DNA of 64,000 bases from Virgibacillus ihumii (GTDB taxonomy: Bacteria > Bacillota > Bacilli > Bacillales > Amphibacillaceae): assembly GCF_902726655.1 (NCBI RefSeq), contig NZ_CACVAN010000001.1, positions 2,728,001 through 2,792,000 of the forward strand, in the 5' to 3' direction. Positions 25,172 to 33,759 of the stretch are shown here, in pieces. The position numbers and the translations under genes are program-made. Position 1 is the stretch's first letter. The number at the start of each line of letters is the position of its first letter. The notes under the pieces were generated by a model. The model made no database searches. It was given only the letters and a program-made list of their open reading frames with translations, and had not been told where the DNA came from.

Positions 25172-25750
25172 ATGGACTTAAAGAATGAAAAGGACATTTT
25201 AATAGTAATTAATGAAGATGATTGGATGATGGATATTTTAACGACGGCAAAGTCACTGAATTTACCCGATTGGTGGGTGTGTGCTGGTTTTGTTCGTTCA
25301 AAAATTTGGGATATATTACATGGTTATAGCGAAAGGACACCTATGCCTGATATTGATGTAATTTATTTTGATGATACAAATATAAGTGAGACCGAAGAAA
25401 AAAAGCTTGAGCGAAATCTGAATAATATGCACCCTAATATACCTTGGTCTGTAAAGAATGAGGCAAGAATGCACCTTGTAAATAAAATTCCATCTTATTC
25501 ATCGTCATTTGATGCTATATCCAAATTTCCAGAAACAGCAACATCCTTAGGCGTAAAATTGGATGAACGTAATGCTTTAACATTAGCTGCCCCACATGGA
25601 GTTGATGATCTTTTGAATTTAGAGGTAAAGCCAACCGATTATTTTAAAGAGGATAAGGAACGTGTTGCTATCTATGAGGAACGTATAGCAAAGAAAAATT
25701 GGAAATCAAATTGGGATAAGATTAAGATTCAGCATATTAAGTCATATTAA
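25172..25750 (+). CDS. DUF925-type nucleotidyltransferase-fold protein
   Basis: 192 residues. The motif VCAGFVRSKIWDILHGY followed by PMPDIDVIYFD gives the glycine-containing strand and paired Asp residues of the NTP_transf_6 (DUF925) family, a minimal nucleotidyltransferase fold. The C-terminal half carries the family's VDDLLNLEVKPTDYF segment. Substrate is unknown for the family. Soluble, cytoplasmic; single-gene unit between two repeats. The ribosome site is weak (AGGGAG far upstream). Confidence 0.78.
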   Translation: MDLKNEKDILIVINEDDWMMDILTTAKSLNLPDWWVCAGFVRSKIWDILHGYSERTPMPDIDVIYFDDTNISETEEKKLERNLNNMHPNIPWSVKNEARMHLVNKIPSYSSSFDAISKFPETATSLGVKLDERNALTLAAPHGVDDLLNLEVKPTDYFKEDKERVAIYEERIAKKNWKSNWDKIKIQHIKSY

Positions 25751-25751
25751 A

Positions 25752-25785
25752 CTAACGGACGCAGTCTGAATAAGCAATCCGAACA
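25752..25785 (+). repeat. Cassette repeat copy (variant GGACGC)
   Basis: TAACGGACGC with core at 25757, CTGAATAA, GCAATCC. It begins right after the stop codon of the DUF925 gene. No gene lies between it and the next copy, 96 bases on. Confidence 0.6.
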
Positions 25786-25847
25786 TATACAGATCGTGAA
25801 GGTGAACCGAAGATAATTCTTGAAAAAAAGTTTATAAAACTATACTG

Positions 25848-25880
25848 CAAACGGGCGCTAATCTTTAATAAGAGTTAGCC
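25848..25880 (+). repeat. Cassette repeat copy
   Basis: AAACGGGCGC with core at 25853, TTTAATAA, GTTAGCC. Confidence 0.75.
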
Positions 25881-25932
25881 AATATTGATCATTGAACCCT
25901 TTTGTGAAACAGTGTTATAAAGGGGGCTAAAC

Positions 25933-26190
25933 TTGAATAAAAAGGATATTTTAGGGACTTTATCGATACTAACGGTTTTAATTAGTGTGATTTTCTTCTT
26001 TATCATAAGAGGACCAGATGCGAATTTAATTTTAGGTGTAATCGTGTTTGCTGTGCTTTCGGTGCTTGGTATTATTTTTGCAATAGCCTCGAAAAAGTTT
26101 TGGTGTATTTTAATCGGAATCATATTAAACGGAGCAGTATTAATAGGTGCTTATTTCCTTTTGCTTGCAATGGGAATTAGTGAGCCATAA
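25933..26190 (+). CDS. Small three-span membrane protein
   Basis: 85 residues from a TTG start after AAGGGGGCTAAAC. Hydrophobic segments near residues 8-26, 30-50 and 54-80, almost no soluble part. Unrecognised. Confidence 0.6.
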   Translation: MNKKDILGTLSILTVLISVIFFFIIRGPDANLILGVIVFAVLSVLGIIFAIASKKFWCILIGIILNGAVLIGAYFLLLAMGISEP

Positions 26191-26221
26191 CAATTTTCGG
26201 TTAAAAATTGTACTGCGATAC

Positions 26222-26270
26222 GATCGGGCGCTTTCACGGAATAAACAGAGTCCAAAAGCCAAAGGGGTAG
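26222..26270 (+). repeat. Cassette repeat copy
   Basis: GATCGGGCGC with core at 26226, CGGAATAA, AGAGTCC, then AAAAGCCAAAGGGG. Confidence 0.75.
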
Positions 26271-26316
26271 TGTATAAATAAGCTACTATATCAAACATGA
26301 AAGGAAGAAGCTTTAA

Positions 26317-26841
26317 ATGGCACAGCTTGAATTGCAGATGTATGAATATAATGAATGGGCAAATAGACAAATTTTCAACCGATTAAGGGAGCTTCCCAAG
26401 GATGTTTATCGTCAAGAAGTTCAAAGTGTGTTTCCATCGGTATCTCATGTTTTAGCCCATGTTTATCTTTCTGATCTTGGGTGGATAGAAGTTTTTTCTG
26501 GTAAAAATATGAATGACTCATTGATGCTACAAAAGCAACTAAAAGAGGAAACAGTGTCAAAAGAAATAGAAGAAATGGAAACGATGTTTCTTAAACTGTC
26601 AGAACGATACAAGTTGTTCTTAAGTAAAATTGAAAACATAGATAAATCTCTTGTGATTGAAAATCCGAATGGTGATTTGATGGAAACAAGTGTATTTGAG
26701 CAAGTTCCCCATGTTGTGAATCATGGAACATATCATCGAGGCAATATTACTGCTATGTTAAGACAGATGGGTTATGCTTCTGTTCCGACAGATTATGGCC
26801 TTTATTTATATTTAAAACAAATGGAGAATAATCAAGAATGA
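26317..26841 (+). CDS. DinB-family (YfiT-like) metal-binding protein
   Basis: 174 residues, typical of DinB four-helix proteins. The putative metal ligands are His in SHVLAHVYLSDLGW and the pair in HVVNHGTYHRGNI. It starts MYEYNEWANRQIF, the usual N-terminal pattern. The family includes thiol-dependent S-transferases and many uncharacterised members in Bacillaceae. Start follows AAAGGAAGAAG. Despite the name it has nothing to do with the DinB polymerase. Confidence 0.85.
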   Translation: MAQLELQMYEYNEWANRQIFNRLRELPKDVYRQEVQSVFPSVSHVLAHVYLSDLGWIEVFSGKNMNDSLMLQKQLKEETVSKEIEEMETMFLKLSERYKLFLSKIENIDKSLVIENPNGDLMETSVFEQVPHVVNHGTYHRGNITAMLRQMGYASVPTDYGLYLYLKQMENNQE

Positions 26842-26864
26842 ATCTTTAATTTTGATTGTTCATG

Positions 26865-26922
26865 AATCGGGCGCGCTAACCGAATAAGTGCGTCCTTCTA
26901 AAAAGGGTCATTTAATGGGATA
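26865..26922 (+). repeat. Cassette repeat copy (full form)
   Basis: AATC, GGGCGC 26869, CCGAATAA, GCGTCC 26890, then AGGGTCATTTAATGGGA; a near-consensus copy. Confidence 0.85.
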
Positions 26923-27008
26923 ATCCCTTGTGAAGGGCCGATAATAATTATTAAACAAAACTATTCTTAGTGAAAAAATGAAATAAGATTCGAAAGGGGG
27001 AATTGATC

Positions 27009-27182
27009 TTGCTAGAAAACGTTACCACAGTCCTTATTGTTCTATCAATTTTTCTTATATTAATGCTAGATAACGCACTTTCGTATTCTATTTACGCCCT
27101 TTCGATTGCGTTATTAATCGGATTGATGATTTATAAAAACCGGAGCACTGGCCGTAAATATCTTTGGATTTTTTTGTCTTGA
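27009..27182 (+). CDS. Small two-span membrane protein with TTG start
   Basis: 57 residues read from TTG 27009, eight bases after AAAGGGGG, the same ribosome-site style as other genes of the array. The product has two hydrophobic stretches (VLIVLSIFLILML and ALSIALLIGLMIY) and a basic tail (KNRSTGRKYLW). Unrecognised. Confidence 0.5.
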   Translation: MLENVTTVLIVLSIFLILMLDNALSYSIYALSIALLIGLMIYKNRSTGRKYLWIFLS

Positions 27183-27283
27183 GCATTTTGGTTAAAAGAA
27201 CAAATTAAGCAACTTTCCTAAATATCACATTTCAAGTGGTTAGATATTCCATTGATTATTTTTATCATTATTGCATATAATAG

Positions 27284-27295
27284 GAACAAATGTTC
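27284..27295 (+). promoter_or_regulatory. LexA (DinR) operator
   Basis: GAACAAATGTTC fits the Bacillus LexA box GAAC-N4-GTTC. It lies directly behind a GCATATAAT-like -10 sequence and 23 bases before the start of the Y-family polymerase gene, as expected for an SOS-repressed promoter. Confidence 0.8.
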
Positions 27296-27317
27296 TTGTT
27301 GGTGGTGAAATTAATTA

Positions 27318-28568
27318 ATGGATTATTCTCTTTATCCGCGCCATGATGTGTTATGTATTGATATGCGCTCCTTTTATGCAAGTGTAGAAGCCATGAAGCT
27401 AGGATTGGATCCTATGAAAGTTATGTTAGCTGTTGTTGGTGATCCAAATAGATCGGGTAGCATTGTACTTGCAGCTTCTCCTGCTTTAAAAAGTAAATAT
27501 GGAATTAGTAACGTTAGTCGCTTTTACGAACTTCCAAAGGATCCTGATATTGTCATCGCACCAGCGCATATGGCCGATTATTTAAAGGTATCTACTGAAA
27601 TAACTAAATTACTCAATCGTTATACACCTAAAGAAGCTATTCACGTTTATTCTGTTGATGAAGTCTGGGTTACATTAAACGGACTAGAAAAATTATATGG
27701 TGGATCGTGGCAGATTGCGGAAAAAATAACACAGGATATTTTTGATTCATTTGGTATCACCTGCAGCATTGGGATTGGGGATAATAAATTTTTGGCAAAA
27801 GTTGTTATGGACCTGCACGCCAAGCAACTTGGTATTGCCGAATGCAGATACGAGGATGTGGAAAAAAAGCTTTGGCCAGCTCCTGTTGAAAAAATTTGGG
27901 GAATCGGGAGCAGAATGAAACGTAATTTGAACCGAATGGGAATTGTTAATCTTGGACAGATCGCTAATTTTAACCTGAAATATTTGAAAAAGCATTTTGG
28001 AGTTATGGGAGAACAATTGTATTGGCATGCCTGGGGAATTGATTTAAGCCCCGTTTTCGGTGATTTTACTAAAACGAAGCAAAAAGGATTTGGCCACGGC
28101 ATATCGTTGTTACGGGATTATAGTGAAGAAGATATCTCTGTTTGTATTCTGGACCTCTGTGAAGAAGTTTGCCGGAGGGCTCGTTCTTTCAATAAAGTAG
28201 GGAAAACAATTCACTTAGGAATATCTTATTCAAAGGAAACTAGAGGGGGATTTTCTCGATCACAGTCAATTCACCTGCCAACAAATGTGACAAAGGATAT
28301 TTATCAGATTTGTATGCATTTATTCCAAAAGTTCTATGATGGGGAAAGCAAAATCAGACATGTATATGTAACATTAGATAATCTATTCGATAAAGAGAAA
28401 ATACAATTGGACTTATTCGAGGATCGTGCTAAGAAAAACGATGTCGGGTATGTGATGGACGCAATTCGTAGTAAATATGGATCCACTTCTATATTACGTG
28501 CATCCAGTTATACAGATGCGGGAATTACGATAGATAGAAGTAAAAAGATTGGTGGCCATTATAAATAG
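27318..28568 (+). CDS. uvrX: Y-family DNA polymerase, UvrX/YqjW type
   Basis: 416 residues. Y-family signatures are CIDMRSFYASVEA near residue 14 (first catalytic Asp) and VYSVDEVWV near residue 113 (catalytic Asp-Glu). A helix-hairpin-helix region follows (KIWGIGSRMKRNLNRMGI), then the little-finger domain. The family branch is the Firmicute UvrX/YqjW group often carried on phages and mobile elements for translesion synthesis. A LexA box overlaps its promoter. It is a mobile-element SOS polymerase; the start follows a modest GGTGG site. Confidence 0.88.
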   Translation: MDYSLYPRHDVLCIDMRSFYASVEAMKLGLDPMKVMLAVVGDPNRSGSIVLAASPALKSKYGISNVSRFYELPKDPDIVIAPAHMADYLKVSTEITKLLNRYTPKEAIHVYSVDEVWVTLNGLEKLYGGSWQIAEKITQDIFDSFGITCSIGIGDNKFLAKVVMDLHAKQLGIAECRYEDVEKKLWPAPVEKIWGIGSRMKRNLNRMGIVNLGQIANFNLKYLKKHFGVMGEQLYWHAWGIDLSPVFGDFTKTKQKGFGHGISLLRDYSEEDISVCILDLCEEVCRRARSFNKVGKTIHLGISYSKETRGGFSRSQSIHLPTNVTKDIYQICMHLFQKFYDGESKIRHVYVTLDNLFDKEKIQLDLFEDRAKKNDVGYVMDAIRSKYGSTSILRASSYTDAGITIDRSKKIGGHYK

Positions 28569-28692
28569 GGCAAAAAATCCTAGTTGATTAATTCCTCATC
28601 TATAGGGCAGGTGTGGGATGACAAATCACTTTTTGTTGTGAGCGATATAATAAAGCCATTTTTAATTGGTGTTATAAAATTTTTACTAATAC

Positions 28693-28722
28693 AGCCGCAT
28701 TTCTTTGACTAGAAATGCGGCT
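28693..28722 (+). terminator. Hairpin terminator of the polymerase gene
   Basis: AGCCGCATTTCT / AGAAATGCGGCT, a perfect twelve-base stem with a six-base loop; T-tract weak (CAGTTTC). Confidence 0.6.
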
Positions 28723-28796
28723 CAGTTTCATTCTATAAGGTATACCATTAAAATCAATGAACAGCTTATGACCTGAATGAAAACAAAGGCACTAAC

Positions 28797-28832
28797 TAAA
28801 AAAAGACCACCATTACAAGAGTAAAGGTGATC
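28797..28832 (-). terminator. Minus-strand terminator-like hairpin
   Basis: GATCACC/GGTGGTC stem followed on the minus strand by seven T. No clear gene lies before it; it may end an unseen short transcript. Confidence 0.45.
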
Positions 28833-29187
28833 ATAAATAAAAGGGGGTCAATTAGTTAGTTGGGAACATATATTCCCTTTGAGCATGTTTTAATTATAAC
28901 CTCTTTATTTGAGTGAAGTCAATAAAAACGGAACTTTTGATTTTTTATTAAAGACGAACACTGTTGAATTAGAATACGCTTTTAATGTACAAACAGAAAT
29001 GCTGCATAATTAGTGTCACTTTCAACGATATTTTGCACTAAGGAATAGATATTCAAAGCCTAATTCCTCTTTCTTTTGAACGAGAAATTAGGCTTATGAT
29101 CTTTAACAATCGCGCTCTACTCTTGAATAGCCTATTCTGATATTAGTTGGTTTTCCTAACAGTTACTAACTCTGTTTTAACATTATT

Positions 29188-29541
29188 TCAGCCCGAATGA
29201 TTCATTTGTTTCCTCGTATGTTCAGCTTCAATTTCCGCACTTAACTTGGGATATTGTTTTTTAAAGGCTTTTACCATCTTCGTGGTTTTACGAAAGGCGT
29301 ACTTTTTAACCTCACCATAAGGGATCCATATCCCCCTATCCTGAATTTGCTCATATAGAGTCGAAATAACTATATCACGCTGATATGGAGGGAGTTTTCT
29401 TGTTGTACGTCTTTCCTTCATTTTATTGTGGTATAGTTTATAGAGCTCCGGCACTATCCAGTTCTTTTGCCTCTCTTTCAATTGTTTAAAACGTTTGTTT
29501 GTCTGAAGAAGCTTTCCATTTACCTTTATATGATTTTTCAT
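29188..29541 (-). CDS. Hypothetical basic protein
   Basis: 117 residues, basic, no membrane segment. ATG 29541 is preferred because AAGGATGG lies five bases before it. The end PKLSAEIEAEHTRKQMNH and the middle RDIVISTLYEQIQDRGIWIP suggest a helical DNA- or RNA-binding protein, but I do not recognise the family. Confidence 0.55.
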   Translation of the reverse strand: MKNHIKVNGKLLQTNKRFKQLKERQKNWIVPELYKLYHNKMKERRTTRKLPPYQRDIVISTLYEQIQDRGIWIPYGEVKKYAFRKTTKMVKAFKKQYPKLSAEIEAEHTRKQMNHSG

Positions 29542-29619
29542 CAAGACCATCCTTAAAATTCTACTTGATTTATTCCTTGAATTTTTCCTTAGTTACTATT
29601 CTCTCACTTTACTAAAGAA

Positions 29620-29656
29620 AGAAAAAGCACCTTCACTTATTGCAGAAAGGTGCCCT
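29620..29656 (-). terminator. Terminator of the toxin-antitoxin operon
   Basis: GCACCTTTC / GAAGGTGC stem followed on the minus strand by TTTTTCTTTC. Confidence 0.75.
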
Positions 29657-29665
29657 ATACGGGAA

Positions 29666-30013
29666 TTATTTTTTTCGCTTCCGCTTTGAACGTGCGGGTA
29701 AAATATTAATGACATCAATCTCGCAATCATTTTCGTAAACTGCATAAAAAATCAAATAATTTAACATTCGATGACGGCTTTTTCCGTATGTAAGGCAACG
29801 GAAACCTTTAAAAGGCCCCTGCTCGACCATCTTTCCGGCATATGGAAATGAAGATAACAGCCGATCGATTTCATCAATCATGTTATCTTCCTTAGAAAAC
29901 CACCATTCAAGCACATCTTCCCCTTGCCCGGAAAAAAATGCTTGGATTTGATCCAAGCATTTATTAAACTCTTCCGTAAAATAAACTGAAAACTTCCGGT
30001 TATCTTCTGTCAT
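29666..30013 (-). CDS. RelE/ParE-superfamily toxin
   Basis: 115 residues with the RelE/ParE pattern: FSVYFTEEFNKCLDQI, an internal helix region, FPYAGKMVEQGPFKGFRCL, then HRMLNYLIFYAVYENDCEID and a basic tail ARSKRKRKK. The gene overlaps the antitoxin gene by 14 bases. RelE-type toxins cut mRNA at the ribosome; ParE-type ones poison gyrase; the sequence does not decide between them. It probably contributes to maintenance of the island. Confidence 0.8.
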   Translation of the reverse strand: MTEDNRKFSVYFTEEFNKCLDQIQAFFSGQGEDVLEWWFSKEDNMIDEIDRLLSSFPYAGKMVEQGPFKGFRCLTYGKSRHRMLNYLIFYAVYENDCEIDVINILPARSKRKRKK

Positions 30014-30266
30014 GCCGTGATACCTTTAACTCTTTCGCGGTATATCGTCTCATATCCGGATTGTCAAGAAAACGTTGCAGTGATTTCTTTAATTCCGGGT
30101 ACTCTTGGATTTCTTGTGCCAAATTATCGGGCTCCACATTCATGGTAGGTGTATCATGTGCCTCTAAAGAGATTAGTTTTCCATCGACAACAAACATTGC
30201 TGAATTTTGATCATTCATGGCATTCATGAGCTCTTCTTTGACATTTTTGCTCAATGGTCTCATCAT
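30000..30266 (-). CDS. Antitoxin partner of the RelE/ParE toxin
   Basis: 88 residues, acidic, first gene of the pair, with start after GAGGTGA. The sequence from VVDGKLISLEAHDTP onward and the tail SLQRFLDNPDMRRYTAKEL resemble small antitoxins that wrap around RelE-type toxins. It overlaps the toxin start. Antitoxins of this kind usually repress their own promoter, which would lie in 30267-30330. Confidence 0.7.
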   Translation of the reverse strand: MMRPLSKNVKEELMNAMNDQNSAMFVVDGKLISLEAHDTPTMNVEPDNLAQEIQEYPELKKSLQRFLDNPDMRRYTAKELKVSRHDRR

Positions 30267-30473
30267 TTCATCACCTCAAGGGTTACGTTTATTTATTACT
30301 CTTATTATAACACAGTAAGATACATCCGGAACATCATCGCATTATCCAACGGAGATGCTCCCTGTTTTTAATCCTCCTTTCCATGCATGAATGCACTTTC
30401 GCATTTAAAATATTTGCATTTTTTCACTGACTTTTGAGTAGTTGCTCTTCCACAATCTGTCCAACTGATGGAC

Positions 30474-30500
30474 AAATTTATTCCGCAACTGCGCCCGTTT
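30474..30500 (-). repeat. Cassette repeat copy (minus orientation)
   Basis: On the minus strand: AAACGGGCGC, AGTTG, CGGAATAA. It lies just downstream of the NUDIX gene, pointing with it. Confidence 0.8.
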
Positions 30501-30534
30501 GATGAAGACAGTGGGTGACATTCCACTTTTAACA

Positions 30535-31152
30535 TCAATCAAAATAGACAGTTTCTTGTGGATTATGTAAATGTTTAAAAGCCAGTTGAATTTGTGATTC
30601 GGTATTTCTAGCTATCGATAATGGTGGAAGTTCATTTTCACTAAAAAACTCAACTGCACTTGTTTCGATTCCTTTTTTTGGTTGACCACCGATGATTTCA
30701 CATTGAATAAATATTTTATAAACGTGATACGGAGAAGGAGGATGTGGGTGGCATTTCTTATCAAGTACACCTATCACTTTTGTTGCTTTAACATCAAACC
30801 CTGATTCTTCTTTTACTTCATTGATCGCAACTTCACTTGGGGTTAATCCTATATCACCCCATCCGCCAGGTAATGACCAATCCCCGTCAGCATTTTCCCT
30901 AACCATTAAAAGCTTATTATCCTTAAATACAACAGACCTAATATCAACTTTTGGAGTGGCATAACCCGTTTCATTAGCAAACAAATTTTTTATTACTGTT
31001 TTGTCCATATCTGTTTGTTGTGACAATATTTCAACGCTCATATTTCTTATCAATTCAAATCTTTCCAAGTCGTATACATCTTTCGAGTAAGTTAGTCCTG
31101 CCTGTGCAATGGATTGAAGTTGTTTTGCCCACTCAAGCCATTTAGGTTCCAT
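30535..31152 (-). CDS. NUDIX hydrolase with N-terminal helical domain
   Basis: 205 residues. The Nudix box GDIGLTPSEVAINEVKEESG fits GX5EX7REUXEEXGU with Glu-Val in place of Arg-Glu at the start of the core, so metal ligands EE are kept. The first 60 residues (EPKWLEWAKQLQSIAQAGLT) are the N-terminal domain of YjhB-like NUDIX proteins acting on nucleoside diphosphate derivatives. Substrate unknown. Stands alone between two minus-orientation repeat copies. Confidence 0.85.
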   Translation of the reverse strand: MEPKWLEWAKQLQSIAQAGLTYSKDVYDLERFELIRNMSVEILSQQTDMDKTVIKNLFANETGYATPKVDIRSVVFKDNKLLMVRENADGDWSLPGGWGDIGLTPSEVAINEVKEESGFDVKATKVIGVLDKKCHPHPPSPYHVYKIFIQCEIIGGQPKKGIETSAVEFFSENELPPLSIARNTESQIQLAFKHLHNPQETVYFD

Positions 31153-31221
31153 TTATCATCACCACCAATTCCATAATACCTATTATTTCATATCCCTTCC
31201 AAAATTTTAAACGGCACCTTC

Positions 31222-31290
31222 TTCAATTATACGGCCCGACAATAGCAAATTAGGCCCTGTCTTTTATTCCAGAATGGCGCCTGTTTGTTT
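31222..31290 (-). repeat. Cassette repeat copy (minus orientation, long form)
   Basis: On the minus strand: AAACAGGCGC, CATTC, TGGAATAA, GGGCC, then TCGGGCCGTATAATTG. It follows the stop codon of the SDR gene. Confidence 0.75.
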
Positions 31291-31302
31291 AACATTGACT
31301 AA

Positions 31303-32217
31303 CTATCTATAACCCTCTGCATTGGCAGGTTTATCAGCCTCCTGAACTTCAACTAAATACCTCCAACAATCAGGCTTAGAACCATCAAGATCAGTGAAAC
31401 CATAAACTTGTGCAAGATTTCCGCTTGACAGAGATTGGCCGTTCCAACGTGATACTTTTGGGTCTCCAGCAAGAGCAGCCACAGCACGTCCCACATAACG
31501 TGGCGTTTCTGAGATAACGAAATGAGGTTCCTTCTTAGTAGCGTCACGCCAGTTTTCTTCCTTGACACCATAATGATCGAGCATAATTTCGGATCGCATC
31601 CAGCCTGGGGTTAAGGAGACCGCTGTGCAATGATGATGTTCTAATTCGCGAGCGAGCCCTTCCGCTATACGGATGACTGAACTTTTCGCTAGATCATAAA
31701 ACATTGGTGATCGATAGTTCTTACTATTATACTCTTTCGTACCATCGGTCATTTCAATGACAAGTCCCCCTTCGTTTTTGATGAGCAACGGCAATGCATA
31801 GTGGCTCGTAACCAAATGAGTATCGATAGCTAAACGAAGCATCCTTAAGCCTTTTTCGAGCGAATGCTCCCATACACTCGCATTATTCCAGTCAACGAGA
31901 TATTCACCGCCCCAAATATCATTTACAAGTATATCTAATTTCCCGTATTCTTTCTCAATTCTTTCAATCAAGGTCTGCACTTGTTCAGGTACCAGATGGT
32001 CAACTTGAACAGCAATTCCGACTCCACCTAAATCATTCACTAATTCTGCTGTTTCTTCAATCGTTTCAGGCCTCCCGTATTCAGAAAGCTCATTTCGTGT
32101 AGTACGACCAGTGATATAGACAGTAGCTCCTGCAGCCCCTAACTCCATTGCAATACCACGTCCTGCACCCCTTGTTCCACCAGCCACTAAAGCGATTTGA
32201 CCTTTTAAAGACTTCAT
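31303..32217 (-). CDS. Short-chain dehydrogenase/reductase
   Basis: 304 residues. Rossmann NAD(P)-binding motif GGTRGAGRGIA near residue 13, an NDIWGGEYL segment at the NNAG position, and catalytic YDLAK with preceding Ser region. The Arg-containing ITGRTTRNE after strand 2 suggests NADP preference (inference). It is divergent from the WYL regulator gene at 32352, a common arrangement in which the regulator controls the enzyme. Substrate unknown. Confidence 0.85.
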   Translation of the reverse strand: MKSLKGQIALVAGGTRGAGRGIAMELGAAGATVYITGRTTRNELSEYGRPETIEETAELVNDLGGVGIAVQVDHLVPEQVQTLIERIEKEYGKLDILVNDIWGGEYLVDWNNASVWEHSLEKGLRMLRLAIDTHLVTSHYALPLLIKNEGGLVIEMTDGTKEYNSKNYRSPMFYDLAKSSVIRIAEGLARELEHHHCTAVSLTPGWMRSEIMLDHYGVKEENWRDATKKEPHFVISETPRYVGRAVAALAGDPKVSRWNGQSLSSGNLAQVYGFTDLDGSKPDCWRYLVEVQEADKPANAEGYR

Positions 32218-32351
32218 TTACATTCTCCTCACTTTACATTATTAAAGTATCTTTCAATTGATACTTTTTTGTAATATCTATAGTATAATCTATAATGTTG
32301 ACACCTTATGTCATATAAAAATTTTTAATATATTTAGTTAGGTGGTTATCA

Positions 32352-33320
32352 ATGCGGGCAGACAGACTTATTACCATAATATTGTTGCTACAAAATAATG
32401 GAAAATTAACAACGAAGGCATTGGCGAAGGAGCTGGATGTGACAGAGCGTACAATCCATCGGGATATGGAAGCCTTGAGCAGAACCGGCATTCCGGTTTT
32501 TGCAGAGCGCGGGAGACACGGAGGCTGGTCAATACTTGAGAGCTATCGTACAAATTTAACAGGACTAAAAGAATCTGAAATTCGTACGCTATTCGTTTCT
32601 CCTTCTACGCAATTGCTTGATGATCTGGGCATGACTCATACATCCGAGGAAGCAAGGAATAAACTGATTGCTTCGCTCCCTGCAAATTACCGTAAAAACG
32701 CTAAAGACGTCTGGAATCGTATTCATGTAGACATGAGTACATGGCGTAAACAGAAAGAAAAGATAATGTCTTTTGAAGTCCTTAAAGACGCCATATGGAA
32801 AGAAAATAAATTAAAAATTGAATATCAGCGGGCAGATGGAAAAACGAATGAACGTGTTGTAAGACCACTTGGACTTGTAGCCAAGGGAAGTCGTTGGTAC
32901 TTCATTGCTTCCAAAGAGAACGATGAAAAACGAAATTACCGGGCATCACGTATTTTATCAGCAATACCTATAGAAGAAACATTTGAAAGACCTAAAGGCT
33001 TCAATCTTGCTCAGTATTGGGAATCATCAACAAAGGCTTTTATTGAGAATTTACCTAAATACGAAGTGCGGGTAAAGGTTATGCCTTCTATCTTGACGCG
33101 GCTAAAATACTCGGGTCAATTTGTTCAAATTGTTGAGGTTGAAAATAAAACTCAAGGTGATTGGATATCAGTTAAGCTTTCTTTTGATACCGAAGACGAG
33201 GCAAAGAGCCATATATTGGGATTTGCTGATCAAATAAAGGTGATTGAACCAAAAGAATTACACGATAAGATTCTTAAAATGGCTGAAAGCCTTGTAGCAT
33301 TTTATAAGGATGGAAAGTGA
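32352..33320 (+). CDS. DeoR-type HTH/WYL-domain regulator (YobV-like)
   Basis: 322 residues. N-terminal winged helix (LTTKALAKELDVTERTIHRD, residues about 18-40) followed by GIPVFAERGRHGGW, typical of YobV-like regulators. A WYL domain spans about 140-220 (VVRPLGLVAKGSRWYFIAS) and a C-terminal WCX domain ends the protein. WYL domains bind ligands or nucleic acids. Divergently placed with the SDR gene, 134 bases apart, so it probably regulates that gene and itself. Confidence 0.87.
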   Translation: MRADRLITIILLLQNNGKLTTKALAKELDVTERTIHRDMEALSRTGIPVFAERGRHGGWSILESYRTNLTGLKESEIRTLFVSPSTQLLDDLGMTHTSEEARNKLIASLPANYRKNAKDVWNRIHVDMSTWRKQKEKIMSFEVLKDAIWKENKLKIEYQRADGKTNERVVRPLGLVAKGSRWYFIASKENDEKRNYRASRILSAIPIEETFERPKGFNLAQYWESSTKAFIENLPKYEVRVKVMPSILTRLKYSGQFVQIVEVENKTQGDWISVKLSFDTEDEAKSHILGFADQIKVIEPKELHDKILKMAESLVAFYKDGK

Positions 33321-33323
33321 AAT

Positions 33324-33357
33324 CCATGTTGATCAAAAGTTAATATGATCAACATGG
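33324..33357. terminator. Hairpin after the WYL regulator
   Basis: CCATGTTGATC / GATCAACATGG, perfect eleven-base stem; no T run on either side, so termination is uncertain. Confidence 0.5.
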
Positions 33358-33428
33358 TTGGACTATCTATATCCTAATTTCACACGTATCTCGGTGTATC
33401 CCAATAGATTTTTAGCTGTATTCTTATT

Positions 33429-33483
33429 CAATTAAATGGCCCGTTTCAGAAGGACTCACTATTCGATTACCGCGCCCGTTTGC
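33429..33483 (-). repeat. Cassette repeat copy (minus orientation, full form)
   Basis: On the minus strand: AAACGGGCGC, CGAATA, GAGTCC, then AAACGGGCCATTTAATTG. Lies downstream of the DUF2187 gene. Confidence 0.85.
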
Positions 33484-33546
33484 TTCATAGTTGCGTCAAA
33501 GTACTTGAGTCATGTATCCTAATATCCATTTACAAAAAAATTATTG

Positions 33547-33759
33547 CTAACCCACATCAACTACCCTGTAATTTTTGTGGGAGACAACCATATTGGAATA
33601 GCCATGATTCAGTTTATCATAATCTTTCATCGCCGATATATCAACCACAATACTGTTTGTTGTATTTGATGGCAAAACTTTGCCTTTCACTAAGATACTA
33701 TCCTGTTCAAACTCGATAATTTCTCCAGTCTTGGCCTTATTTCGATCTGGTTTAAACAT
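33547..33759 (-). CDS. DUF2187 (YkvS-like) small protein
   Basis: 70 residues. The pattern AKTGEIIEFEQDSILVKGKV, NSIVVDISAMKDYDKLN and VVSHKNYRVVDVG is that of the KOW-like DUF2187 family common in Bacillaceae, function unknown. Start follows GAGGATCAAA on the minus strand. Confidence 0.75.
   Translation of the reverse strand: MFKPDRNKAKTGEIIEFEQDSILVKGKVLPSNTTNSIVVDISAMKDYDKLNHGYSNMVVSHKNYRVVDVG

Larger units (their letters stand above)
28569..29187. other. Intergenic stretch after the Y-family polymerase gene
   Basis: No supportable gene. It holds a strong hairpin at 28693, a minus-strand terminator at 28797 and, at 29106-29132, a weak resemblance to the cassette repeat (AATCGCGC...TTGAATAG). 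Confidence 0.6.

Noticed and set aside
17804..26922. CRISPR array as explanation for the regularly recurring repeat
   Set aside because: Copies are imperfect, spaced 0.1-1.3 kb apart and separated by genes, with no short unique spacers and no cas genes.
28861..28877. GGGAACATATATTCCC as a second LexA-like operator
   Set aside because: The arms do not fit GAAC-N4-GTTC, and no gene starts near it.
28795..28980. Possible type I toxin-antitoxin locus (short hydrophobic frames on both strands, GACCACC hairpin, GGGGG site)
   Set aside because: The frames are only 12-18 codons, lack a standard start with ribosome site, and no antisense promoter could be identified.
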